Part shown: piece by piece, positions 17,301 through 24,607 of the stretch | Layout: every line of letters begins with the position of its first letter | How positions within the stretch are numbered: position 1 is the stretch's first letter | Origin: CAZUCE01 sp964619265 | Lineage (GTDB): Bacteria > Planctomycetota > UBA1135 > GCA-002686595 | Direction: 5' to 3' | NCBI GenBank assembly: GCA_964619265.1 | Contig: CAZUCE010000016.1 | Span: 30,294-94,293, forward strand | Length of the DNA stretch: 64,000 nucleotides | Translations under genes and position numbers: made by a program | The notes under the pieces: model-generated | Told to the model about the DNA's origin: nothing | Databases searched by the model: none | What the model saw: only the letters and a program-made list of their open reading frames with translations

Positions 17301-17630
17301 CTCGTCGAGGGTGCCCGCGTCGAACAGGGCCAAGGCGGTGTTCAAGCCGGTCTGCCCACCGAGGGTTGGCAAGAGGGCATCGGGCTTCTCAATCCGGATC
17401 ACCTTGGCGACGGCCTCCGGTGTGATGGGCTCGATGTAAGTGGCATCGGCCATCTCCGGATCCGTCATGATCGTGGCCGGATTCGAGTTGACCAAAATCA
17501 CCCGGTACCCTTCCTCACGGAGAGCCTTGCAGGCTTGGGTACCGGAATAGTCGAATTCGCAGGCTTGTCCGATCACGATCGGGCCCGATCCGATGATCAG
17601 GATCGACTGGATGTCCTCGCGCTTGGGCAT
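14379..17630 (-). CDS. carB: Carbamoyl-phosphate synthase large subunit
   Basis: 1083 aa, cytosolic. Makes carbamoyl phosphate for pyrimidine and arginine synthesis. It has the usual duplicated ATP-grasp halves: ILIIGSGPIVIGQACEFDYS at the start, IEMNPRVSRSSALASKATG in half 1, GGGPNRIGQGIEFDYCC opening half 2 and LEVNPRASRTVPFVSKAIG within it. The MGS-like allosteric domain is C-terminal (KPSDKRAIVPEARQLANLGY to NTPSGQRQR). The ATG at 17630 (MPKREDIQS) is chosen by alignment to the family; the open frame extends 36 codons further with unrelated sequence. carA is not adjacent. Confidence 0.97.
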   Translation of the reverse strand: MPKREDIQSILIIGSGPIVIGQACEFDYSGTQACKALREEGYRVILVNSNPATIMTDPEMADATYIEPITPEAVAKVIRIEKPDALLPTLGGQTGLNTALALFDAGTLDELGVEMIGALPDSIRKAEDRDLFRTAMDNCGLESARSGIAHTMDDARAVLAEIGFPSVIRPAFTMGGSGGGIAYNIEEFEQIVSRGLDLSMNTEVLVEECLSGWKEYEMEVMRDNADNVVIICAIENLDPMGVHTGDSITVAPAQTLTDREYQNMRNASLAIMREIGIACGGSNCQFAINPKDGRMVVIEMNPRVSRSSALASKATGFPIAKFAAKLSVGYRLDEIRNDITKETPASFEPTIDYCVTKIPRFAFEKFQGSDNTLTTSMKSVGEVMSIGRTFKESLQKALRGLETGLPGLGFSSRDDLGPLEWDDEEIGRMLRVPTPDRLMAVPEAFRAGWDVDRVFEASQIDPWFLENIRELVDFESDLRSAELSAELLGQAKRYGYSDRQIAVATGRPESEVLTARKKHGVMPAYKLVDTCAAEFEAKTPYYYSSWEDENEARTPERDAVMILGGGPNRIGQGIEFDYCCVHAAFAMREIGRDSIMVNSNPETVSTDFDTSDQLFFEPLTHEDVMNIVDVTGPKGIIVQFGGQTPLNLAKGLHAAGAPLIGTSVESIDRAEDRKQFTAFLKKLNLRQPENGLATNPGEAFEIARRIGYPVIVRPSYVLGGRAMEIVFDDEALDHFMTHAVHASPDHPVLVDKFLSDAIEVDVDAIADGQRVVIGGIMEHIEQAGVHSGDSTSVLPPHTLGRKIIDEIAEATKAMALELGVVGLMNVQFAVKDDAVFILEVNPRASRTVPFVSKAIGVPLAKLAAKLMCGATLEELGFTTEVTPAYFSVKAPVFPHNRFLNVDFRLSPEMRSTGEVMGVDTELGHAFLKAFLGAGMKLKRSGRVLITVKPSDKRAIVPEARQLANLGYELFATEGTYHALHAAGIPVERVNKVQEGRPHIVDMLKNRELDMVLNTPSGQRQRRDDSKIRAVAVQNGVPVVTTVAGISAVVSAISSLHSGEWSVASLQSLHATLDPNRLAVQQSS

Positions 17631-18406
17631 CGGTGAGAGCGGTTCGGCAGTGGGGGGGGAATTGGGGCTCCCGAGGAGGCCGAAGCTCGAGTCCGACACG
17701 GGGCGTGCGGGCACAAAAAAAGCCGCGCCCCGAAGCATCGGAATCGCCGGCCGTCAGGCGGATCGCCCTAAGGCGACCCATTCAAGCACATCGCCCCCGG
17801 AGCTGTCGACCGGTGGGGCGGATTCAGGGCGCCCCGTGGCGGGCCCGCGCCTCTGCGGTCTTCCTTGGTTCCAGAGCCGCGAAGAGATCGGCGGCGCAGG
17901 GAGCCCGAGGGGCTCGGCTTCTTGTTCAGCTCGTTCGCGGACTTCCTGGCCCGGGCCGTCTACCTTCCGTTCCTCTGGCTGGCCCGTTGCTGCGGCTGGG
18001 TGATGCCACCCTGTGGCTGGCGACCGCCGGAAGACGCGGGTTTCGGTGGCGGCACCCGGTCGGCTCGCGAGTTCCTTCCCTCTTCAAAAAGGTCCTCGTG
18101 CAGGGCGAGGGCTGAGGCCCCTGGAACCCCATAGACCGCGGCTCGGCCGACCTCGACTCCCGCGAACCCGTGGTTGGACGGCTGGGCACCTGCGTTCCGC
18201 CGGTCTCGGGAGAGGCGGGCCAGCCGCCGGGGTGGGCGCCTTCCGAGAGAGCTGGAACTCGCCTTTGGCCAGGAGCCCGGCGCATAGCCGGACCTTCGAT
18301 GGAGCCGGCACCTCCGATTCGGAGATGACGGCCCCTTGATTCTGTTGCTTGCGCAATCTCCGGGGCCCAAGACCGCACGGTTCGTAAGCATTTGGCTCTC
18401 CCAGCT
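17631..18406. other. Long intergenic region upstream of carB
   Basis: 776 bases with only Pro/Arg/Gly-rich spurious frames. It contains the carB leader. On the minus strand a G/C-rich segment able to fold (about 17722-17762) is followed by seven T (17714-17720), 84 bases before the carB ATG; this could terminate upstream transcription or attenuate carB. No RNA gene or coding region is supported. Confidence 0.5.
17714..17762 (-). terminator. Possible intrinsic terminator/attenuator in the carB leader
   Basis: Read leftward, GCCGGCG ... CGCGGC can pair with one bulge and is directly followed by TTTTTTT. The stem is imperfect, so this is tentative. Confidence 0.3.
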
Positions 18407-18781
18407 CTAGAGCGTGGCCGTTCTCATATAGACGGATTCCGAGGACTCAACGGCCCCGCTCGGCTCCACGACCAACCACTGCGCGAAAAGACCCATTCCC
18501 ACAGGGGTTTCGAGAGGAAGCGGGGCGCGGACGAGAGTGGTCCCATCGGGCTTCACAGTTGTGATGCGCGAGTCCAGGATCGAATTGGGTCCAAAAAACA
18601 GCGTTGCCTCTCCGACGCCGATTCCCTTGCAATTGGCCTGGTTGGCCAAAAGGAGGATCGCGCGTGCTCCGGGCTCTGCATTGAACAACTCGTACACAGG
18701 AGCCACTCCACCCATAACGGAGCTTCCATTACCGAGGGCGAACGGAAAGCCCAGGTACTGTTGACTCGTCGTTCCGAAGCT
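18407..18781 (-). pseudogene. Orphan C-terminal secretion-type domain, N-terminal part lost
   Basis: An open frame of about 124 codons encodes protein-like sequence from the first codon after an in-frame TGA (18782-18784) to TAG at 18407. It contains TTSQQYLGFPFALGNGSS, ARAILLLANQANCKGIGVG and VGMGLFAQWLVVEPSGA. The good sequence begins well before the only ATG (18715), so it looks like the 3' remnant of a longer gene. The layout (hydrophobic strand, Gly-rich middle, LPLxxxPxxxGxxLFxQ, acidic Gly-Ala turn, final strand) resembles the last 100 residues of the neighbouring M28 peptidase, i.e. a shared C-terminal domain of secreted proteins. Confidence 0.6.
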
Positions 18782-18936
18782 TCAGACAACGGGGCGGGGA
18801 ACGAACGCGATGAACCCGGGCACGAGCGAAAGACAGGAATTTGGGTCGTTGAAGACGGGCTCGGGAAGACTCCCGTCAGCGGCTGGGACCCGTTCCCCTT
18901 CGTTTTGGACATCCCGGGAGCTCGCAGGCCGCGCGG

Positions 18937-21759
18937 CTAGTCGATGCTCAGCTCGAAGGCGCCGCTTGCGTCGAGCGTCAGCGCGGGGCCGAACACAACA
19001 CCCTCAAAGAACAGCGAAGCGCCGGACAGTCCCGGGTTGCTTGGCAGCGGCAACGACTGCAGGAAGTTGCCCGCGGGGTTCAGGGCGCCAGAACCGGCGA
19101 TAAAAATCGCCAGGGGATTGCCGCCGCCGATCCCAAGGTTCGCGATGCCGGGCAGGACGGTGTCGCCCGGTGCGGCACTGAAGATCAACCAGGCCGCGCC
19201 TGGATCCGGGTCTCCAACAGCGAACGAGGCGACCTGCCCGATCCCGGCCGAGGCGGTGCCGGCGAGGACCGTACTTGTGTTGGGCTGGTAGCTGAGCGGC
19301 GTGGTGGAGGAGCCGGCGGAGGTTGTGACGACGACGTCGGCCGCCCCGAGTTGTGTGGCGGGCGGGGCTAGGAAGGTCACTTGCCCGGCGCCCTGCTCGA
19401 AGGAGACCGCAGCGCCATTCACCGTGATGCTCTGAACGCCGCCGAGGCCCGTGCCGCTCGCGACGACCGGTACGAAGCCGGCGGCCACCATGGAACTCGG
19501 GTCCAAGGTGAAGCTAGGCGCTGGCGGCGCAGGCGCAGGACCCTTCTCGACGAGGGTGAAGTCGTCCAGGTTCCAGCCGCCGAATTCGAGGCCGCCATCG
19601 GAATTCATCCGGAACTCGATTTGAACATCAGAGCTGCCAGCGGCTTCCGCCGTGATGTCCAGCTCGAATGGGATCCACGCGGAGTCGATGAGGTGATCGG
19701 TACCGGATCCGGCCGGGTTTTGCCAGACGAGTTGGTTGTTCACCAGGATCTGCGCCTGGTCGAAGGTCGCGTCCTCGACGGTTAGCCAGCGGCGGAATTC
19801 GAGGGTTAGGCTGCTTGTTCCCGAGGCGTCGATCGACGGCGAGCGCAGGAAATTCACCACGTTCGGTTGGTAGGTGCCGTTGAAGCCAGCCGGCCCCAGG
19901 TCATTTCCCCAAACGGAACTGCCGGAGAAGGCCTGGCTGGCGTCGCCTCCTTGGCCCTGGGGAGTTCCGCGCTGCCAGTCGTCTTGGGTGGCGACCTGCG
20001 CGTGGATCCAGCCTTCATCGGTGGGACCCTCGAAGTCGTTCGTGTACACGACGTTCTGCGTTCCGACGAAAAACTGGTGCGGCGTGGCGCCCAGGTCTGC
20101 GCCGATCGGGCTGACTTCCGAACCGTCTTGGTCGTCGAAGGCCTGGATCCAATAGGAAAGGTCGGCGAGCGGGCCGAAGCTCGGGATCAGGCCGGTGAAG
20201 TTTCCGTTGCCCTGGTCGACCATGGGGATCGTCGTGAAGTTGCTCCCATCGCCCGAGTAGTGCAAATCCACGCCGGCGACGTTGGAGCCAACCAGGCTGG
20301 TGACCTGCGCCGTCACCAGGTAGGGACCGACACCGTCTTGGGTGTCTCCGAGGGGCGTGTGCACCAGATTCAAGTCGAGCGGTTCGGCCAGGGTGCCGGC
20401 TGCGGCAACGACGCCTCGCACAATCAGCTGAGCGAGCTCATAGTCCACGGCCGAGAGGTTCACGCTGTCGTTCGGCGTGTGGATGAATGGCGAGAACTGC
20501 CCGGTGTCTTCGAAGAAGAACGTCGCTGGGAAACCGAACGAATTGTAGGCCGCGTGGTCGGAGCTGCCGGCGCTCAGCGTTCCTTGGGTCGAGGCCCAGT
20601 TCGGCACGTACAACGCTCCGGTTGCTGCGCAAAAATCATTGAGAGAGGCCGACGTGTTGTTGGTCACGAAGTCCACGTCGCGCGCGTCGCCCGTCGCGCG
20701 GTAGGAGATCATGTCCATATTCAACATGCCCAGGATCTCCTCGCCGTCCGCGAGCGATTGGGCCGCATTTGCGCTGGCGCCGACCAATCCGAATTCCTCA
20801 GCCGAAAACGTGACGAAGCGAATCGTGTGCTCGTAGGGACCTCCTTGGGCGAGGGCCGCGGCAGCTTCGATGACTCCGGAAGTCCCGGAGGCGTTGTCGT
20901 CGGCGCCGGGTGAAATCGAGCTAGCCGAACCCTGAAGGTTGATCGAGTCGTAGTGGGCGCCGATCACGACCACCTTGTTCGGATCCACAGCGCCAGGGAT
21001 CTCTGCAATGACGTTGCTGGAGAACTGCGGATCGAAGCTTTGGGTTGTTGGAGTCAGGCCGATTCCTTGGAACCACCCTTCGATGACGCTCTGGGCCGCG
21101 ATCGCTCCGGGTTGATCCGCGCGTCGGTTGAAGAAGGCTGCCAGTTGATCGACGCGTGCCTCGATCGCCGCTGGATCGATCTGGTCGACCAACACCTGGA
21201 GTCGCGGGTCGGCTGTGGACATGGCCAACACGCCTTCGGCTCCAGGCCGGCCTCGCCAGGTCACGTTCGGTGCAGGCCGCAGCGCGCGCACCGGCACCGG
21301 CGATAGCCCGCAGTGGTTGTGACCGCTGATCGAGGCTGCCTTCAAAAACGCCTCTTCGGCGGACTCGGCCACCGCGACGAGAGCCGGGCTTCCGGCCGGT
21401 CCGCGGAATAGAAGCCGCGCCGCTCCGCCGGGCAGCTCTGAACCCACCGCGCCCAGGGCGGCCAGCGGAACGAGCCACAGTTGCTCGTCCTCAGCCAGTT
21501 CAGGCAGCGGCTCAACGATCGCGCCATGGCGCTCGAGCGCCGGCTCAAGCCGGCGATCTAGGTTGGCCACTACGAACCGGCCCGGATCCGCCCGCACGCC
21601 GGCGACGCGGATCAGCCGGTCGCGCAGCTCCAGGTCTTCGCGGTAGACGATGACCGAGGGCACCTGGAGCGCCTCGGTGCCTTCCTGGGGGGTATCCAGG
21701 TTCGATGCGACAGGGGCGGCGGGGAGCTGGGCCGCGAGGCCGAGAATCAGTGAGAACAA
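18937..21759 (-). CDS. Secreted M28-family zinc metallopeptidase, multidomain
   Basis: 940 aa, TTG start followed by a signal peptide (MFSLILGLAAQLPAAPVA). The M28 aminopeptidase domain (about residues 180-460) shows its zinc ligands: VVIGAHYDS, GADDNASGTSGV, FVTFSAEEFGLVG, MLNMDMISY and FIHTPNDS. Then come a beta-sandwich with an acidic turn pattern (about 590-730), an IPT/TIG-like domain (about 745-830, FTLDPSSMVAAGFVPVVASG) and the C-terminal beta-rich domain (about 835-940). It probably degrades extracellular peptides. A fragment with the same C-terminal domain sits just downstream. The start is uncertain because the TTG has only a weak AGG upstream. Confidence 0.9.
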   Translation of the reverse strand: MFSLILGLAAQLPAAPVASNLDTPQEGTEALQVPSVIVYREDLELRDRLIRVAGVRADPGRFVVANLDRRLEPALERHGAIVEPLPELAEDEQLWLVPLAALGAVGSELPGGAARLLFRGPAGSPALVAVAESAEEAFLKAASISGHNHCGLSPVPVRALRPAPNVTWRGRPGAEGVLAMSTADPRLQVLVDQIDPAAIEARVDQLAAFFNRRADQPGAIAAQSVIEGWFQGIGLTPTTQSFDPQFSSNVIAEIPGAVDPNKVVVIGAHYDSINLQGSASSISPGADDNASGTSGVIEAAAALAQGGPYEHTIRFVTFSAEEFGLVGASANAAQSLADGEEILGMLNMDMISYRATGDARDVDFVTNNTSASLNDFCAATGALYVPNWASTQGTLSAGSSDHAAYNSFGFPATFFFEDTGQFSPFIHTPNDSVNLSAVDYELAQLIVRGVVAAAGTLAEPLDLNLVHTPLGDTQDGVGPYLVTAQVTSLVGSNVAGVDLHYSGDGSNFTTIPMVDQGNGNFTGLIPSFGPLADLSYWIQAFDDQDGSEVSPIGADLGATPHQFFVGTQNVVYTNDFEGPTDEGWIHAQVATQDDWQRGTPQGQGGDASQAFSGSSVWGNDLGPAGFNGTYQPNVVNFLRSPSIDASGTSSLTLEFRRWLTVEDATFDQAQILVNNQLVWQNPAGSGTDHLIDSAWIPFELDITAEAAGSSDVQIEFRMNSDGGLEFGGWNLDDFTLVEKGPAPAPPAPSFTLDPSSMVAAGFVPVVASGTGLGGVQSITVNGAAVSFEQGAGQVTFLAPPATQLGAADVVVTTSAGSSTTPLSYQPNTSTVLAGTASAGIGQVASFAVGDPDPGAAWLIFSAAPGDTVLPGIANLGIGGGNPLAIFIAGSGALNPAGNFLQSLPLPSNPGLSGASLFFEGVVFGPALTLDASGAFELSID

Positions 21760-22224
21760 GCGATGCCTGGGAGAGAACCGGAGGGGAGTCCCTCAGGGAC
21801 CCAGCTCGAGTCTCGCAGGTTCCCAGGCGATCGGGCGTTTCGCTTCCCCGGAAGGCCAGTCCGGCCAGCCTGGGCCAGTTCTCGGTGCCCCGGAGCGGTC
21901 CCCAGGCGCATCGCCCCAGAGAGTTCATCGGACCGGCCGGTGAGCAGCGCGGAGGTGCGTGGCGCGACCTGCGGTTTTCGAGTCGACTTCGTTCGAGCGT
22001 TCCCCCCCGGGTCCGCTCGCTCAAAGGCGAGGTGAATCTGCAGGCCGCGCGGCGCGGTTGTCAGTCAGACGACCGTTCAGGAACAGGTTCGTCGCTTGAC
22101 ACCCCCGGCTACGCAGCCCCCCGGCGAATCGGGACCAAACTGGCTCCAAAAAAACAGCAGGGCCGGCCCGGACCCCCCGAATCGGGAAACGCACTTCACC
22201 AAAGGCCGCGTGGCTGCATTCGGG
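21760..22224. other. Intergenic region upstream of the M28 peptidase
   Basis: 465 bases without a supported gene. It must contain the peptidase promoter. A run of seven T on the minus strand (about 22145-22151) follows the self-complementary GGGCCGGCCC, which has no loop and is a poor terminator. Translations in all frames are low-complexity Arg/Pro-rich. Confidence 0.5.
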
Positions 22225-22683
22225 CTAACCGCTCGGGGGTGCGTACAGCGACGCGGAGCCCGGCGAGAGGTTCGGCATCCCCCGCGCCAGCGCCTTGGAC
22301 GGGGTTCCAAGGCTGTTTTCGCAATGGGGAAGTTGTGCGCCGGCCGGGAAGACCAGGTAGCGGCTTCGCTTGGATGGCAACACCCGAGTCCCGCCGGCCT
22401 GACGAAAGGCGTCGGCGAAGGCTTGCCGGGCCAGGGGAAGGATGGGGTATTGCCCATCTGGGGGGTCCGCACCCAGGTCAAGCGAGATGGTGTCCCCGCG
22501 CTGCGCCGAATTCAAAAGCCGGAGCTGGGCTACTTCCTCTAAGGAGAATCCGTTCGAGGTCAACGCTTGGACGGCTGGGGCTAGGTCGGTTGCGCAGAGG
22601 CCCGGAATGCGCCCATGGACCTGTCGCGTGAACGGGGAGGGTCGAGCACGTCCATGGATCCCTCGATCGACCGCCTTGGACAC
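22225..22683 (-). CDS. Possible hypothetical protein
   Basis: 152 codons from a GTG at 22683 with no clear ribosome site. The middle reads as plausible protein (TSNGFSLEEVAQLRLLNS, RGDTISLDLGADPPDGQYP, RQAFADAFRQAGGTRVLPS), with mostly G/C third positions. The N-terminal 25 and the C-terminal 30 residues look random. No family recognised. It could be a decayed gene or a chance frame in the region between two secreted-protein genes. Confidence 0.3.
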   Translation of the reverse strand: MSKAVDRGIHGRARPSPFTRQVHGRIPGLCATDLAPAVQALTSNGFSLEEVAQLRLLNSAQRGDTISLDLGADPPDGQYPILPLARQAFADAFRQAGGTRVLPSKRSRYLVFPAGAQLPHCENSLGTPSKALARGMPNLSPGSASLYAPPSG

Positions 22684-22810
22684 CGCAGCTCTTCCAACTC
22701 ACTGGATTGATGCTCTTGCCCGACCGGCGGCGTAGCAAGCAAAGGCCGGGCGGATACTGACCCTAGGTGGAGCGCGATCGATAGCGAGAGCGCTCCGGCG
22801 GTGATGGAAG

Positions 22811-22851
22811 AGCTCGGTACGGTGCCAGAGGGCCCGTCACCGTACCGAGCT
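22811..22851. repeat. Perfect 14-bp inverted repeat downstream of a secreted-protein gene
   Basis: AGCTCGGTACGGTG (22811-22824) and its exact reverse complement (22838-22851) enclose a 13-base loop. It starts ten bases after the stop of the leftward gene and would form a strong hairpin, probably marking the 3' end of that transcript. No T-tract follows. The arm (TCGGTA-CGGTGCC) resembles the palindromes at 39.2 kb and 50.6 kb. Confidence 0.65.
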
Positions 22852-22860
22852 GTTCATTCG

Positions 22861-24564
22861 CTAGTTCCCTAGGGAGAGCTCCCAGGTTTGTGCGATGTTG
22901 ATGTCGATGGCAAGGGGAGTCTGCCTGAAGCCATGGACCCTGGCCTGGGCGCGCAAATCGACCGAACTGAGCGGTTCGTAGGGGAAACTAAACTCGGCTG
23001 ATTGCGAGTCGGCGAGGACTAAGATGGGAGGGGCTGTGAAGAAGTTGAGTTGTTGCAGCGGAATCGGCAGGAGGCTCGGTTCCGCTATAGCGAAATCGAA
23101 CTCGATTAGACCGAGGTCGTAGCCGGATAGATCGATTCCGGTAGCCGTCAGGAGGAGGCTCTGCTGTTCCTGTCCGTTCTGGGGTTGGTAGAGCAGCATG
23201 GACAGGCCGAGCTCGTTTGCGTCAAGGTCGAGCGGGATGTCGAGGGGAGTCCCCTGGTGTGAATCGAAGGTCTGCGGTGTGCCCGGAAGGGGCTCGAAGT
23301 CCGGATCGAGACGGGGATCGCGACCGCACAGACTCTTGATGTCGTCAGCACCGAGGGTTGGGCTCCCTCCCTCGACCAGGCCCAGCTTGGTGGTGGCTTG
23401 CGTTCCGCTTTCCGATTTAAGCGGCTCGGCCGTCACCAGCGCCATGGCTGACGAGCTGCTGCGCTGTGAGACCAAAATCTGGTTCACCTCTTGCCCGTCG
23501 AGGGTGCTGTCCGCGGTCAAGGAGAAGACCACGCGGGTGGGTTGGTCGGGGGCATCTCCGGGGAGCCGGAAAACGGACAAGGCGTCCAGCGCGACGTTCG
23601 TTTGGACACTTCCGTATAGCGCAACATGGTCGAAAGCGATCATGGGTGCGGACCAGGTGGAGCCGTTCCAGGTCATCGCGTACACGGTTCCCGCGTCGAG
23701 GGGAATCTGAACCGGAGTACCGGAACCACTAAGCCCCGTGAACGTCGATGAACCGCCCGGGTAGTAGGCTTGGATCCACTCCGAGTCGATTGTGAAATAG
23801 AAGCAGTCCCGAACCGGCTGCAAGGAGGTCGGTCCTGAGTTGGGTGTCGCGGAAATCAAGCCCATGCCCCAGTCGAGGCTGGTGATTTCTTCGGTTTGGG
23901 CAGGCGTGGCGGAGAGTCCCATCTGAAACCGGGTGTATTCCACTCGGTTGTTGTCGATCAGCAAGGACCGGATGCCCTCGCTCCCCTCGAAGGTATGGCT
24001 GAACACCCAGCCGGCGGGAGAGGGACCGGCGATCTCAATCGAGCTCGCTTGCTGCCCCACGGCTTCGTGATCCACCGTCCAAGACAGCGCGTACCAACCG
24101 AGCAGGGTGCTGGAAGCCTGCATGGTTCCGTCGTGCGACACCTCTGGCGTCACGTCCCCTCCGGTCGACATGCCGCCGAACACCGGCACGAACGGAGCGG
24201 TGGCGTCGTCCCAGGCGCTGGGCGGCGCATTCAAGAGACTCGTCGTCCAGTGGGAGAACAGCGCACTGGGGGAATAGTCCGGGTGCTGGCTGGAGGTCGG
24301 ACCGAAGTCCTCCGTCGACCAAGTTCTCAAGGACCCCGACTGAAGCCCAGGGGTGCGGACTTGGAGGCGCGGAACCGGCGGTGGTGTGGTGCTGGGTGCA
24401 ACGTTAGTCACCTGGGCTCCGACCGGGTGTCCGGTGAACATGCCTTGCGCCTGGGTGTGCGGAATGGCGGGCGCCTGGGTCTGGGCTATGAGTGGCGAGG
24501 ACAGAGCCGCAACTAGGATGGAAGCGCCGAAATACGGAAGATTGGGGGCTTTCGCAGGGATCAT
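22861..24564 (-). CDS. Large secreted protein of unknown function
   Basis: 567 aa from ATG 24564, chosen because it places a clean signal peptide at the N-terminus (ASILVAALSSPLIAQTQA); the frame is open 29 codons further upstream and would overlap the kinase gene. The mature protein is rich in Ser, Thr, Pro and Gly and in beta-forming stretches (MTWNGSTWSAPMIAFDHVAL, RVVFSLTADSTLDGQ, DLGLIEFDFAIAEPSLL). No catalytic motif recognised. Located 43 bases after the sigma-linked kinase gene, so possibly co-transcribed with it. Confidence 0.8.
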   Translation of the reverse strand: MIPAKAPNLPYFGASILVAALSSPLIAQTQAPAIPHTQAQGMFTGHPVGAQVTNVAPSTTPPPVPRLQVRTPGLQSGSLRTWSTEDFGPTSSQHPDYSPSALFSHWTTSLLNAPPSAWDDATAPFVPVFGGMSTGGDVTPEVSHDGTMQASSTLLGWYALSWTVDHEAVGQQASSIEIAGPSPAGWVFSHTFEGSEGIRSLLIDNNRVEYTRFQMGLSATPAQTEEITSLDWGMGLISATPNSGPTSLQPVRDCFYFTIDSEWIQAYYPGGSSTFTGLSGSGTPVQIPLDAGTVYAMTWNGSTWSAPMIAFDHVALYGSVQTNVALDALSVFRLPGDAPDQPTRVVFSLTADSTLDGQEVNQILVSQRSSSSAMALVTAEPLKSESGTQATTKLGLVEGGSPTLGADDIKSLCGRDPRLDPDFEPLPGTPQTFDSHQGTPLDIPLDLDANELGLSMLLYQPQNGQEQQSLLLTATGIDLSGYDLGLIEFDFAIAEPSLLPIPLQQLNFFTAPPILVLADSQSAEFSFPYEPLSSVDLRAQARVHGFRQTPLAIDINIAQTWELSLGN

Positions 24565-24607
24565 GGTGAATCGGGAGAGAGGTAGAAAACCGATAGGGTT
24601 GGCGGGG

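Noticed and set aside
21700..22631. Rightward 308-codon frame over the region upstream of the M28 peptidase
   Set aside because: Arg/Gly/Pro/Ser-rich composition, no hydrophobic core pattern, no ribosome site.
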